Shown: positions 1 to 8,905 of the stretch, one piece after another
Numbering within the stretch: the stretch's first letter is position 1
Layout of the letters: every line of letters begins with the position of its first letter
Source of the DNA: G963669295 sp963669295
GTDB lineage: Bacteria; Bacteroidota; Bacteroidia; Flavobacteriales_D; CALLUQ01
Assembly (NCBI GenBank): GCA_963669295.1
Contig: OY769938.1
Span: 310,001-374,000, forward strand
Direction: 5' to 3'
DNA: 64,000 bases
Notes under the pieces: model-generated
Databases searched by the model: none
Told to the model about the DNA's origin: nothing
Seen by the model: only the letters and a program-made list of their open reading frames with translations
Position numbers and translations under genes: made by a program

Positions 1-1235
1 AAAAAAGAGATAAGATTGTGCAACTGGCAACGACCGACATTTACCGGTCGGCCATGAGCTTGTTTGAGTTGGCCAACAAGCATGCCATTGATGAAGCATT
101 GAAAGAAGAAGCCATTATGTTGGGCATGGAGATTAATGTACTCACCAACGAAAAAGACGAAGCGAGTATAAAAGCAGCCTTTCAGCAAAAAATTACCACA
201 CTTGCCGATAAGATTGTGCACGACGCCAACACCAACCCCGAGAAACAACAAGTGGTACAAACCGAGCAAAAGGTGCGCGACTACTTCATTCAAAAGCGGT
301 TGCAAAACGATATCATTTTTCAAAGCGTTGGCATGACCAAAAGTTACCGCAAGAAAAAAGCGGTTGCTTTTACCCTTGCCCCCATCGACCTTACCTTAAG
401 ACTGGGCGAAATTATGGGGCTGGTAGGAGAAAATGGCAATGGAAAAACCACGCTGCTAAAAATTATTGCAGGCATCCATAAAGCAGATGGCGGCAACATT
501 CAATACCCGTTTTTTGGCCCACAATTAAACTGGGGGCGCATCAAGCAAAAGGTGGCTTACATCCCCCAGCGTATTGAACCATGGCACGGTAAGGTGGAAG
601 AAAACTTGCACTTCGCTGCTGCAGCTAAGGGCATCATGGGCAAGGAAAATGATAAAAGGCTGGAATACATCATTCACCGCCTGGGGCTTCAAAAACACCG
701 CGATAAAAAATGGAAAGAGCTGTCGGGCGGATACCAAATGCGCTTTGAATTGGCAAAAATGCTCATTTGGCAACCCAACCTCCTCATTCTTGATGAGCCG
801 TTGGCCAACCTCGACATTAAAGCACAACAGCAATTCTTAAACGACTTGCGCAACCTTACCCACTCCATCAAGCATCCGCTGTCGGTCATTATCAGCTCTC
901 AGCACCTGCACAAGGTAGAATCGGTATCCGATCACATTGTTTTTTTAAGCCATGGCAAAGCCTTGTTCAATGGCCCTATGACTCAGCTTGGCGAAGACAG
1001 AACTGCCAACTGCTTTGAGTTGTCGTGCAACGTTTCCAGCTATCGGCTAAAAGCCATGCTTAAAAACGACCTCACCATTTTAAAAATTCAAGACGATGGG
1101 CCATCCATACTGATTTATACCCCGCTCAGTGTTTCGCAACGCGAAGTATTGTCGGTACTTATCAAACACCCCATCGACATTCAAAACTTTAGAGACATCA
1201 GTAAATCTACCCGATTGCTGTTTGAAAAGCAATGA
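1..1235 (+). CDS. ABC transporter-type ATPase with N-terminal EAD11-like helical domain (5' end at window edge)
   Basis: Cytoplasmic ATPase that probably drives the membrane protein encoded next. Counting from the GTG at 18, Walker A GENGNGKTT starts near residue 137, the signature LSGGYQ near 235 and Walker B LLILDEP near 255, followed by an SSQH switch histidine. A single nucleotide-binding domain is flanked by about 100 extra N-terminal residues and a C-terminal extension of about 90. The frame stays open to base 3 (K-R-D-K-I before the GTG), so the true start is probably a few codons outside the window. The N-terminal helices (about residues 5-65) resemble in pattern the effector-associated domain of the TIR protein two genes downstream; that similarity is my inference. 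The stop overlaps the next start (ATGA). Confidence 0.85.
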   Translation, partial: KRDKIVQLATTDIYRSAMSLFELANKHAIDEALKEEAIMLGMEINVLTNEKDEASIKAAFQQKITTLADKIVHDANTNPEKQQVVQTEQKVRDYFIQKRLQNDIIFQSVGMTKSYRKKKAVAFTLAPIDLTLRLGEIMGLVGENGNGKTTLLKIIAGIHKADGGNIQYPFFGPQLNWGRIKQKVAYIPQRIEPWHGKVEENLHFAAAAKGIMGKENDKRLEYIIHRLGLQKHRDKKWKELSGGYQMRFELAKMLIWQPNLLILDEPLANLDIKAQQQFLNDLRNLTHSIKHPLSVIISSQHLHKVESVSDHIVFLSHGKALFNGPMTQLGEDRTANCFELSCNVSSYRLKAMLKNDLTILKIQDDGPSILIYTPLSVSQREVLSVLIKHPIDIQNFRDISKSTRLLFEKQ

Positions 1236-2575
1236 AACGCCTCGACAAATACCTACTCACGCACCACCCTACCCTTTGGGCACTTCGGTTGCATTACTTG
1301 CTGCTTTATGCGCTGGGGTTAAACGCGTTGGTGCTGGGCGTTACTTCCATCATTCCATTCAACAATGAGTTAATGTCCGATCCCATCCTGGTATTTTATG
1401 GCATTTGTTTCTTGTGCCTAATGGTGCTGATGTTATGGTTGAGAGGCATGGCCAAATTCGACACCAATAAATTGTTTGGAGTGAAACACCGAAAGCGGGA
1501 ATTTATTGAAAACGCCTTCATTCTCTTTTGTGTAGGAGCATTAATGTTGCCCCTTTACCTGGGCATGAACACCATGCAGCAACGCATCCACAATTTCTTT
1601 CAAGAACGAACTGAACAGTTTTCGGTCAATCCCGAAAAATTTAATCAGTACGTCGAAATCGTTTATGCCTTTCCTTACGATTACCGCGATAGCGAAGCAG
1701 CGTTGCGCAACGTGCTGGGGTACATCAAGGGTAACAAGCATGACGTTTATGATTACAGTTTCTTTGAGGAAGAGCAAAAAAAACTCCCCCCGCTCATGCC
1801 AGATGAAGAGTTGTTGATTGCGAAAACATTGGCCAAAATCAATTTGATTTATGGCAATGCCGCATTCAATGCTACCAGCCAGGAAATTGAAGAATGGTTC
1901 CCCTCTGAAGACAATGACGAAGACTACGCTTACAGTTTTTACGACATGGATTACCTCATCATTTCCGACAGTTGGGGCATGCTTAACAGCGACACTGAGT
2001 TTGTATTGTACAATATGGTTAACAACCTGTACCAACGCTTTCACCTGCTCGGTGGCGTATCCGAATACAATGAAATGCAGCAACAGGGTTCCCAGCCTTT
2101 TACCTTCGCCTTGCTGATCTTGTGCATTGCCTATGTAGCCTCTATGTCCATAAAATTTGTGCAATATTTTGGCATCAAGTTTCTTACTACTGGAATTATT
2201 ACAGCAGCACCTTACATGGCCACATTGATTTTTATATGCTTACTCATGTCAACTCCAGGCGGTTCTATAGAAGACGAAATACTGCTACTTCCTGCTGTTA
2301 TATTCATTGTTCATGTGGTATTCATACACTTTCGGTTGCCCCATTTTAAGCATCAAAAAGCCTTGCTTTCGTTTCACCTGGTAATCCTGGCACTGGCAAT
2401 TCCTACCAGCTTTGGGTTGATTTATATTGCCTGTATTGCATTGTCTCACCACAATTACGAGTTCAATTATGCATTGGGCATGCTGCTGCTTACCCTATCT
2501 CTCTATGGCTGGTACTTCTTCTATGTTCCACTGGTAAAAAGTGCCCTGTATAAGGTGCATACCCTGCCCAAATAA
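1232..2575 (+). CDS. Polytopic membrane protein, likely partner of the upstream ABC ATPase
   Basis: 447 residues, family not recognised. About three hydrophobic helices lie in the first 115 residues. A hydrophilic, acidic block follows at roughly 120-285 (rich in E, D, Y and N), then about six further helices to the C-terminus. This layout, an insert between two groups of helices, suits an ABC-type permease with an extracytoplasmic domain, but no permease motif is evident. Its ATG overlaps the stop of the ATPase gene by 4 nt, and the TIR gene begins 6 nt after its stop, so the three are almost certainly co-transcribed and probably translationally coupled. Confidence 0.7.
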   Translation: MKRLDKYLLTHHPTLWALRLHYLLLYALGLNALVLGVTSIIPFNNELMSDPILVFYGICFLCLMVLMLWLRGMAKFDTNKLFGVKHRKREFIENAFILFCVGALMLPLYLGMNTMQQRIHNFFQERTEQFSVNPEKFNQYVEIVYAFPYDYRDSEAALRNVLGYIKGNKHDVYDYSFFEEEQKKLPPLMPDEELLIAKTLAKINLIYGNAAFNATSQEIEEWFPSEDNDEDYAYSFYDMDYLIISDSWGMLNSDTEFVLYNMVNNLYQRFHLLGGVSEYNEMQQQGSQPFTFALLILCIAYVASMSIKFVQYFGIKFLTTGIITAAPYMATLIFICLLMSTPGGSIEDEILLLPAVIFIVHVVFIHFRLPHFKHQKALLSFHLVILALAIPTSFGLIYIACIALSHHNYEFNYALGMLLLTLSLYGWYFFYVPLVKSALYKVHTLPK

Positions 2576-2581
2576 TTTGCC

Positions 2582-3376
2582 ATGCAGCACATCAAAACAT
2601 TAATTCTTGAAAACGAAGCCGGGCTTGCTGCCAAAAAATTGTTGGAGCACCTGGAAAGCACTAACATGGAGTCGCCCAAAATAAAAACACAACTCATGCT
2701 TCAAATGCAGCGGCTTAATGCACTGGAAGAGGATGAAAGCATGGGAATGCTTACCCGTGAGCAGGCCAGGGCAGAAAAAAACAGCATTTTGAAAGGGCTA
2801 TTGGCCATTGTCAACAAGTTAGATGACAACACAAGTACAGCACCTCCTGCTCGTACCCCAACGCCTAAACCTGCAACCGGGTCTGCTGCTCCACCCGCAG
2901 CTACCACACCAGTTGCACCAGCAGCTCCCCAAAAACCTTTAAATGTGTTTACGGCCTATGCTCATAACGATGAAGCATTAAGAGACGAATTACACAAACA
3001 GCTCATCGCATTAGAACAGGTAGGGTTAATTAAAGTTTGGTACGATCGGGAAATACTGCCCGGTCAGGAATGGGATCATGTGATCCATAACAACCTCGCT
3101 ACGGCCGATGTCATCCTCTTGCTTATCAGTGCCGACTTTATTGCTTCCGATTATTGTACCAACATTGAAATGAAAACAGCACTGGCCCGACATGCCAATG
3201 GCGAAGCCACGGTAATCCCTATTATTTTAAGGAAATGCATGTGGCACCTTGGCCCATTGGGCAACCTGCAGGCATTGCCAAAAAATGCCGAGCCGGTTAC
3301 CAGCGATAAATGGGATACCATAGACGATGCCTTCAACAATGTAGCTGAAGGAATTGCAAAGCTTTGCCAACAATAA
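2582..3376 (+). CDS. EAD11-like / TIR domain effector protein
   Basis: 264 residues in three parts. Residues 1-82 are a helical domain with the pattern of effector-associated domain 11 (amphipathic helices, a central RLNALEEDESMGMLTREQAR stretch, then a helix NSILKGLLAIVNKL). Residues 83-118 are a Pro/Ala/Thr-rich linker. From about 119 there is a TIR domain: start NVFTAYAHND, BB-loop-like WYDREILPGQEW, and SDYCTNIEM with Glu196 where NAD-cleaving TIR domains carry the catalytic glutamate. Known TIR effectors hydrolyse NAD or act as signalling adaptors; EADs are thought to recruit effectors through like-with-like contacts. It is the third gene of a tight operon with an ABC ATPase and a membrane protein. 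NADase activity is inferred, not shown. Confidence 0.85.
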   Translation: MQHIKTLILENEAGLAAKKLLEHLESTNMESPKIKTQLMLQMQRLNALEEDESMGMLTREQARAEKNSILKGLLAIVNKLDDNTSTAPPARTPTPKPATGSAAPPAATTPVAPAAPQKPLNVFTAYAHNDEALRDELHKQLIALEQVGLIKVWYDREILPGQEWDHVIHNNLATADVILLLISADFIASDYCTNIEMKTALARHANGEATVIPIILRKCMWHLGPLGNLQALPKNAEPVTSDKWDTIDDAFNNVAEGIAKLCQQ

Positions 3377-3428
3377 AACGATCTTCCTACCCCTTGTAAA
3401 ACATTGTATCATCCTACCTGTATGAAGC

Positions 3429-3458
3429 TTGGATAGTGCTGCCATTTTCCTAACTTTG
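3429..3458 (+). promoter_or_regulatory. Bacteroidota promoter for pruA
   Basis: TTG at 3429-3431, 19-nt spacer, and a perfect TAnnTTTG box (TAACTTTG) at 3451-3458, 46 nt before the pruA ATG. It lies in the gap after the TIR gene and so separates pruA transcription from that operon. Confidence 0.6.
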
Positions 3459-3504
3459 TTCCCCTAAAATTGTTGAACAAACTGAATAAAAACATTGAAC
3501 CGTC

Positions 3505-5130
3505 ATGCCAAAAGGAGTATATACAGTGCCCTTTCCCACCAATGAGCCGGTAAAAGGCTACGCACCGGGAAGCCCTGAGCGAGAAGAATTACTTGCTACC
3601 TACCAATCGATGTACCAGCAACAAATTGATGTACCCATGTACATTGGAGGTGAGGAAGTGCGCACCGACAACAAAAAAACCATGAGTCCACCTCATGAGC
3701 ACCAACATGTATTGGGACATTTCAATTATGGCGATAAAACCCATGTTCAAAAGGCTATTGATGCTGCGTTGGATGCCAAAGAAGCCTGGGCCAATTTATC
3801 GTGGGAGCACCGTGCTGCTATTTTCTTGAAAGCTGCCGACTTATTGGCCGGTCCTTTCAGAGCACGTATGAATGCCGCTACCATGTTAGCGCAATCAAAA
3901 AATTGTTTTCAAGCAGAAATTGATGCCGCATGCGAATTGATCGACTTCTTTAAGTTCAACGTGTACTACATGCAGAAGATTTACCAAAGTCAGCCATGGT
4001 CGAATGCTGGCATGTGGAATCGATTAGAGCACCGTCCGCTAGAAGGGTTTGTGTTTGCCATTTCTCCCTTTAACTTCACCTCTATTGCTGCCAACCTTCC
4101 TGCTGCTGCTGCCATGATGGGCAATACGGTAGTATGGAAACCAGCCGACAGCCAGGTATATTCAGCACAAATAATTATGGAGCTATTCCAGGCCGCTGGC
4201 TTGCCCGATGGTGTTATCAATATGATTACCGTAGATGGGCCTGATGCAGGAGATGTAATTTTTAGTCATAAAGATTTTGCTGGCTTGCACTTTACCGGAT
4301 CTACAGGCGTATTTAAGCACTTGTGGAAAGAAATAGGCAACAACATTGATGTGTACCGCACCTACCCTCGCATTGTAGGCGAAACTGGTGGAAAAGATTT
4401 CATCGTAGCCCACAAATCGGCCAATGCCAATGAAGTAGCTACCGCTATTTCAAGAGGAGCCTTCGAATTCCAGGGGCAAAAATGCTCTGCCGCATCACGT
4501 GCTTATGTTCCTACTAACCTTTGGGATGATGTAAAAGCGCAAATCGTAGCTGATGTGGCCTCCTTTAAGATGGGATCGCCTGAAGACTTTAGCAACTTCA
4601 TTACTGCTGTAATCGATGAGCGCGCTTTCGATAAAATTGCTAGCTACATCGACCATGCCAAGCAAGCCGATGATGCTGAAATTATTGCTGGTGGTAACTA
4701 CGACAAATCAACTGGTTACTTTATTGAGCCTACCATTGTGGTGACTACCAATCCGAAGTTTAAAACCATTTGTGAAGAAATCTTTGGCCCGGTAATTACC
4801 ATTTATGTATACGATGAAAACGATTTTGAAGCTACCCTTGAATTGGTAGATAGTACTTCCGAATATGCATTAACCGGAGCGGTTCTTTCTACCGATCGCT
4901 ATGCCATTGAATTGGCCACCAAGAAATTGGAAAACGCGGCAGGTAACTTCTACATCAACGATAAACCTACAGGCGCAGTAGTTGGGCAACAACCATTTGG
5001 TGGAGCCAGAGGTTCTGGTACCAACGATAAGGCAGGATCTGAATTGAACCTCACCCGTTGGGTATCGCCACGAACCATAAAAGAAACGTTTGTGCCTGCA
5101 ACTGATTACCGCTATCCGTTTTTAGGATAA
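3505..5130 (+). CDS. pruA: L-glutamate gamma-semialdehyde (1-pyrroline-5-carboxylate) dehydrogenase
   Basis: 541 residues, the usual length for a stand-alone P5C dehydrogenase. It oxidises glutamate semialdehyde to glutamate with NAD+, the second step of proline breakdown, in the cytoplasm. Visible aldehyde dehydrogenase signatures are the ISPFNF segment, the cofactor-binding FTGST, the ETGGKD glutamate motif and the nucleophile cysteine in FQGQKCSAASR; the C-terminus has the expected PFGGARGSGTNDKAG. The N-terminal VPFPTNEPV stretch is typical of this subfamily. It is a single-gene unit with its own promoter and a strong terminator. No proline dehydrogenase (putA domain) is fused or adjacent. 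Confidence 0.95.
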   Translation: MPKGVYTVPFPTNEPVKGYAPGSPEREELLATYQSMYQQQIDVPMYIGGEEVRTDNKKTMSPPHEHQHVLGHFNYGDKTHVQKAIDAALDAKEAWANLSWEHRAAIFLKAADLLAGPFRARMNAATMLAQSKNCFQAEIDAACELIDFFKFNVYYMQKIYQSQPWSNAGMWNRLEHRPLEGFVFAISPFNFTSIAANLPAAAAMMGNTVVWKPADSQVYSAQIIMELFQAAGLPDGVINMITVDGPDAGDVIFSHKDFAGLHFTGSTGVFKHLWKEIGNNIDVYRTYPRIVGETGGKDFIVAHKSANANEVATAISRGAFEFQGQKCSAASRAYVPTNLWDDVKAQIVADVASFKMGSPEDFSNFITAVIDERAFDKIASYIDHAKQADDAEIIAGGNYDKSTGYFIEPTIVVTTNPKFKTICEEIFGPVITIYVYDENDFEATLELVDSTSEYALTGAVLSTDRYAIELATKKLENAAGNFYINDKPTGAVVGQQPFGGARGSGTNDKAGSELNLTRWVSPRTIKETFVPATDYRYPFLG

Positions 5131-5155
5131 GCGCATAACACACAATAATCCTGTT

Positions 5156-5193
5156 AAAACTCCTGTTGATAACTTCAACAGGAGTTTTCTTTT
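5156..5193 (+). terminator. Rho-independent terminator after pruA
   Basis: A perfect 14-bp stem (5156-5169 with 5175-5188) around a 5-nt loop, followed by a T-rich tract (TTTTCTTTTT). It ends only about 14 nt before the next gene. Confidence 0.85.
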
Positions 5194-5206
5194 TACACCT
5201 TATTCT

Positions 5207-5518
5207 ATGGCTAATTTTGTATTGATGCTCAAGAAAGTACCGAAATTCATCCGCAACAAATACTCCATCACCTTTTTGGTGTTTTTGGTGTGGCTGTTGT
5301 TTTTCGATAACAACGACATCATCACACAAATTGGTAACGTGCAACAGCTCAACGAACTGAAAGCGGAAAAAGTAAGGTACCAGGGAGAAATTGAAAAAAC
5401 CCGTCAGGCGCTTTATGAACTCACCTCCAATCCTGAAGCCCTGGAAAAATTTGCACGCGAAAAGTACTTAATGAAGAAAGATAACGAAGAAGTTTTTGTG
5501 ATTGTTGAGGAAGACTAA
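5207..5518 (+). CDS. Septum formation initiator, DivIC/FtsB family
   Basis: 103 residues, the normal size. There is a short basic cytoplasmic N-terminus, one membrane helix (about residues 21-36, SITFLVFLVWLLFF), then a coiled coil (about 42-75) and the conserved tail FAREKYLMKKDNEEVFVI that is diagnostic of FtsB/DivIC. In the family the protein joins the FtsL/FtsQ subcomplex of the divisome. It sits between a terminator and a convergent gene, and its stop overlaps the neighbour's stop by 4 nt. The start at 5207 gives the conventional short N-tail; Met7 is an alternative. Confidence 0.85.
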   Translation: MANFVLMLKKVPKFIRNKYSITFLVFLVWLLFFDNNDIITQIGNVQQLNELKAEKVRYQGEIEKTRQALYELTSNPEALEKFAREKYLMKKDNEEVFVIVEED

Positions 5519-8500
5519 AGCACCTCAAACCCAATAATCAGGATATCATCCACCCTATTTAAGTTGCCCTGCCATTGTAGCAAGGTATTGTGCAAGTGCT
5601 GTTTTTGCTCCTCTGCTGGAAGAGCACAAATATCAATGAACATTTTCTTCAACCGTGAAATCATAAACTTCCTGTTTCTATCACCACCAAATTGATCGGG
5701 ATAGCCATCGGAGAAGATGTATATCGAATCGTGTAGCTGCGCCTGAAAGGTATGGGCAGTAAAAGCAAATGAAGCATCCGTTCGCCCACCAATAGGAGTA
5801 CGATCACCTTTTACTTCTATTATTTCGCCATCTCTAATAACAATCATCGGGCGATGAGCCCCGGCAAACTCAATGACCTTACTTTGTTTATTAAGCACAC
5901 ACAAGGCAATGTCCATCCCATCGTTGGCAGAAGCCAGCGAACCTTCATTACTGAACACCGATTTCACCCCTACATTCAACTCCGAAAGAATGGTGCCAGG
6001 ATCGTTGTTGTCCTTTTCAATGATGATTTGATTGAGCAAGTTACTGCCCGTCATCGATACCAATGCACCGGGCACACCATGGCCGGTACAGTCAACAGCA
6101 GCAATAAAAACCTGGTCTTCCTTTTCATAAAACCAATAAAAATCGCCACTAACAATGTCGCGTGGTTGAAAATAAACAAAGTGATGGGGCAATGCTTTTT
6201 CGATCAACTCCTTCGCTGGCAAAATGGCATCTTGCAACGATTTGGCATACCGAATGCTATCCATTAATGCCTTGTTCTTTTTGGCAATCTCATCGCGTTG
6301 CCCCTCAATTTCATCTTTTTGCTCGCGAATTTCAGCGGTGCTGTCATTCACAATTTTGCGCAAGCGCAAGTTGGCTGCATTCAACCGCCTGCTGTTTAAA
6401 TACAATAGCAAGCGCAAGGCAAGTAAAAACAAAATGATGTAAGCTGTATAAGCCCAATTGGTACGGTACCAGGGAGGAAGAATGGTGAAGCGATAAACGG
6501 CCTCTTCCCCTTCTACTCCATAAGCATTGATCGCTTTTACCCTAAAGGTGTAATCCCCTTCCGGAATCTTAGGGTATTTTTTTGATGCACTGCTGGTAAT
6601 GGGCCACCATTCCTCATCGTAACCTTCCAACAAATAGGTATAGGTGGTGTACTCTTCAAATTCGTAAAACAATGCGGCAAAATGAAAGGTTAGGTCGTTA
6701 TCGGCATACGGCAAAACAGGAACAAGCTCCGATGGCTGTTCGTTCGACAATGCAAAGTTGTTGGTGTAATTGGTTCCACCAAACAGCAGCGAATCGTTGC
6801 CAACAGTTACTTTTCGTATTAACGTACGGTAAGGCAAATCATAATGCATAGACGAATTCAGGTCTATTTTCAAGATGCCTTCCTTACACCCAATGAGGTA
6901 TTCTTTATTGCCCAACGCATAAATCGACTCAAACCCCAATACATTGTACATTTTTGCCATGTCCTGATAAGGAAACTCCGTCCAATCGTATTGATGCGCT
7001 CCTACATTGTATTCAGCATAAGCCAAATGGCGCTCCTGCGCGTACCATACAATGCCTGCTCCATCATCCAGCAAACGCCAAACCTGACGGGTACCCGATG
7101 CAAATTCATGCGTAAAATTTGTATCCACTACAAATGTATCTTCTTCAAAACGGTACAATCCATAGCCCGACCCAAAAACCACTTCACCTTGCAACTCAAA
7201 CACATTTAATTCAAGCAAAGGAGGCAATCCGTGCAAGGTATCAAACCGTGCTACTTGTGGCGTTATGCTACCAACATCGAATCGAAGGCGCAGCAACTCT
7301 TTATGATGAGTGCCCCCCCAAATTTCAATAGAACTGTCGGAATGTTTTATCTCCTGAATGTCGATAAACTTATCGTCAATTAAGTTGCCAGAAGCGTCGG
7401 TAAGAATCGTACTGACCTGCCATTGATTTTCTTCCCATCTAATGCAATAGATACCCTGATCACCAACTACAAACAACAACGTAGAATCCTTTTTACTGCG
7501 CAAAAAATCTTTCGCACTAAACGCACTGACCTGAACAGCCTTCCCATGCTCCACTTCATATACTCCTTTCATAGTGGCTACCAACAGTTTGTCGTTAAAC
7601 ACCATAAAATCGTGTGCTTTGCTACTCACCCCTTCTACTTGAACTGTTATTGCTACCCCATCCTGGCTGTCCACATAATACGGTCCATTAGACGTTGCCA
7701 TATACAATTTACCATTAAACTGCTCAAAAGCTTTCACTGTTTCTGGCATCTCTCCTGCAAGCTTCAACCTGGTAATGCTGGTTTCATAATCTACCCTGGC
7801 AATGCCCAGGTTCGTGCCTAACCAAAAGCTATTTTGGCTATCGATATATGTAAAATATACAGTATTAGAAGGCAGACCGGTACTTCTATTAAACACTTTT
7901 TGCACAGTTCCGTTTGGCCCCATAATCACTACACCGCCACTTACCGTAGCAATAGCATAATTGCCATCGTTGAGAGTACTTACATGATAAATGCCTACCT
8001 CTGCCAGCAATGAATTTGCCTCGGCAGGAAACGGGGCAACAACACCTGTAGTTGGATGGTAGGTAAAAACGCCAACCTTATCTACAAAAACCAGGTAATT
8101 CCCATCCTTGCTGTTCAAAATGCCCTTCACCCTTTTATTGGCAAAAAATGCTCCGCCAGAAAGCAATTGCAATTGTCCCTGTTCCAATGCCATTAAACCT
8201 ACACCGGTTTGATTCACCAATATTTTTTCATCGAGTTGAAAGGAGGTGTGAAATTTTTTACCTGTAGGCAACAATACCTCTATCTCATCTCCCTTTTTTA
8301 TGAAGAGCTTATCATTGGATTGGAATACAATGCCTGCTTCCGTAATGTGGATGTACCAGATGTAAGAAAATTCTTTGTGTTCCTCTTCTAGTTGATCTAA
8401 AAGAGAAATGTAACGCATGGTTCCTATGCTATCGGGCTCAAGGTATCCAAGCTCGCCTAAACCACCTGCATAAATTACTCCATTAGCATCTTTAGCCAGG

Positions 8501-8757
8501 GCAGAAACAAATGCATTGTTGGGTGTTTGTATCTTCCTCCATTCAATACCGTCATATTCCAGTATTCCATTACTTCCCGAATTGGTAAAATAAAGCATTC
8601 CGCGGGCATCTTCCTCCATATCAAACACCTGCCCGTGCCCATCATATTCAATTTGACTGTAACTCTTTGTTAAATGAATCGTATGCTGTGAATATCCAGT
8701 ATTATAAAATAACACGGAGCAAGAACAAAACAGCACTATGTATATCCAACGCTTCAT
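5515..8757 (-). CDS. Two-component-type propeller / Y_Y_Y / SpoIIE (PP2C) phosphatase membrane protein
   Basis: Secreted sensor plus cytoplasmic phosphatase in one chain. I place the start at the ATG at 8757 because it yields a clean signal sequence (MKRWIYIVLFCSCSVLF); an in-frame ATG at 8805 adds 16 residues. From that start: beta-propeller repeats to about residue 640, a Y_Y_Y beta-sandwich (with YTYLLEGYDEEWW), a membrane helix near 766-789, a charged coiled coil, and from about 862 a SpoIIE domain with the metal-binding GDFYWF, DCTGHGVPGALVS, DGMDIALCVL and SDGYPDQFGG. The family dephosphorylates anti-sigma antagonists or similar partners; none is encoded nearby. The stop overlaps the stop of the convergent division gene by 4 nt. 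Confidence 0.88.
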   Translation of the reverse strand: MKRWIYIVLFCSCSVLFYNTGYSQHTIHLTKSYSQIEYDGHGQVFDMEEDARGMLYFTNSGSNGILEYDGIEWRKIQTPNNAFVSALAKDANGVIYAGGLGELGYLEPDSIGTMRYISLLDQLEEEHKEFSYIWYIHITEAGIVFQSNDKLFIKKGDEIEVLLPTGKKFHTSFQLDEKILVNQTGVGLMALEQGQLQLLSGGAFFANKRVKGILNSKDGNYLVFVDKVGVFTYHPTTGVVAPFPAEANSLLAEVGIYHVSTLNDGNYAIATVSGGVVIMGPNGTVQKVFNRSTGLPSNTVYFTYIDSQNSFWLGTNLGIARVDYETSITRLKLAGEMPETVKAFEQFNGKLYMATSNGPYYVDSQDGVAITVQVEGVSSKAHDFMVFNDKLLVATMKGVYEVEHGKAVQVSAFSAKDFLRSKKDSTLLFVVGDQGIYCIRWEENQWQVSTILTDASGNLIDDKFIDIQEIKHSDSSIEIWGGTHHKELLRLRFDVGSITPQVARFDTLHGLPPLLELNVFELQGEVVFGSGYGLYRFEEDTFVVDTNFTHEFASGTRQVWRLLDDGAGIVWYAQERHLAYAEYNVGAHQYDWTEFPYQDMAKMYNVLGFESIYALGNKEYLIGCKEGILKIDLNSSMHYDLPYRTLIRKVTVGNDSLLFGGTNYTNNFALSNEQPSELVPVLPYADNDLTFHFAALFYEFEEYTTYTYLLEGYDEEWWPITSSASKKYPKIPEGDYTFRVKAINAYGVEGEEAVYRFTILPPWYRTNWAYTAYIILFLLALRLLLYLNSRRLNAANLRLRKIVNDSTAEIREQKDEIEGQRDEIAKKNKALMDSIRYAKSLQDAILPAKELIEKALPHHFVYFQPRDIVSGDFYWFYEKEDQVFIAAVDCTGHGVPGALVSMTGSNLLNQIIIEKDNNDPGTILSELNVGVKSVFSNEGSLASANDGMDIALCVLNKQSKVIEFAGAHRPMIVIRDGEIIEVKGDRTPIGGRTDASFAFTAHTFQAQLHDSIYIFSDGYPDQFGGDRNRKFMISRLKKMFIDICALPAEEQKQHLHNTLLQWQGNLNRVDDILIIGFEVL

Positions 8758-8854
8758 CAAAACAATCAGCAACTTAGAAAAGCCACTATGGATAAATTTA
8801 AACATTATTCGCTGTTAAAAAAATAATTGGAACATCGACCTCTATCGCTGCTTT

Positions 8855-8877
8855 TGATAGCGGTATAATAACTATCA
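8855..8877. promoter_or_regulatory. Operator-like inverted repeat in a divergent intergenic region
   Basis: TGATAG (8855-8860) and CTATCA (8872-8877) flank an 11-nt core that contains TATAAT. It lies between the divergent phosphatase and beta-helix genes. Function is inferred only from the symmetry and position. Confidence 0.25.
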
Positions 8878-8905
8878 GATTAACTAACTAAAAACACGTT
8901 CAACT

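Noticed and set aside
1541..2164. 207-residue minus-strand frame opposite the membrane protein gene
   Set aside because: It lies fully antisense to a better-supported gene in a tight operon, and has no signal or domain.
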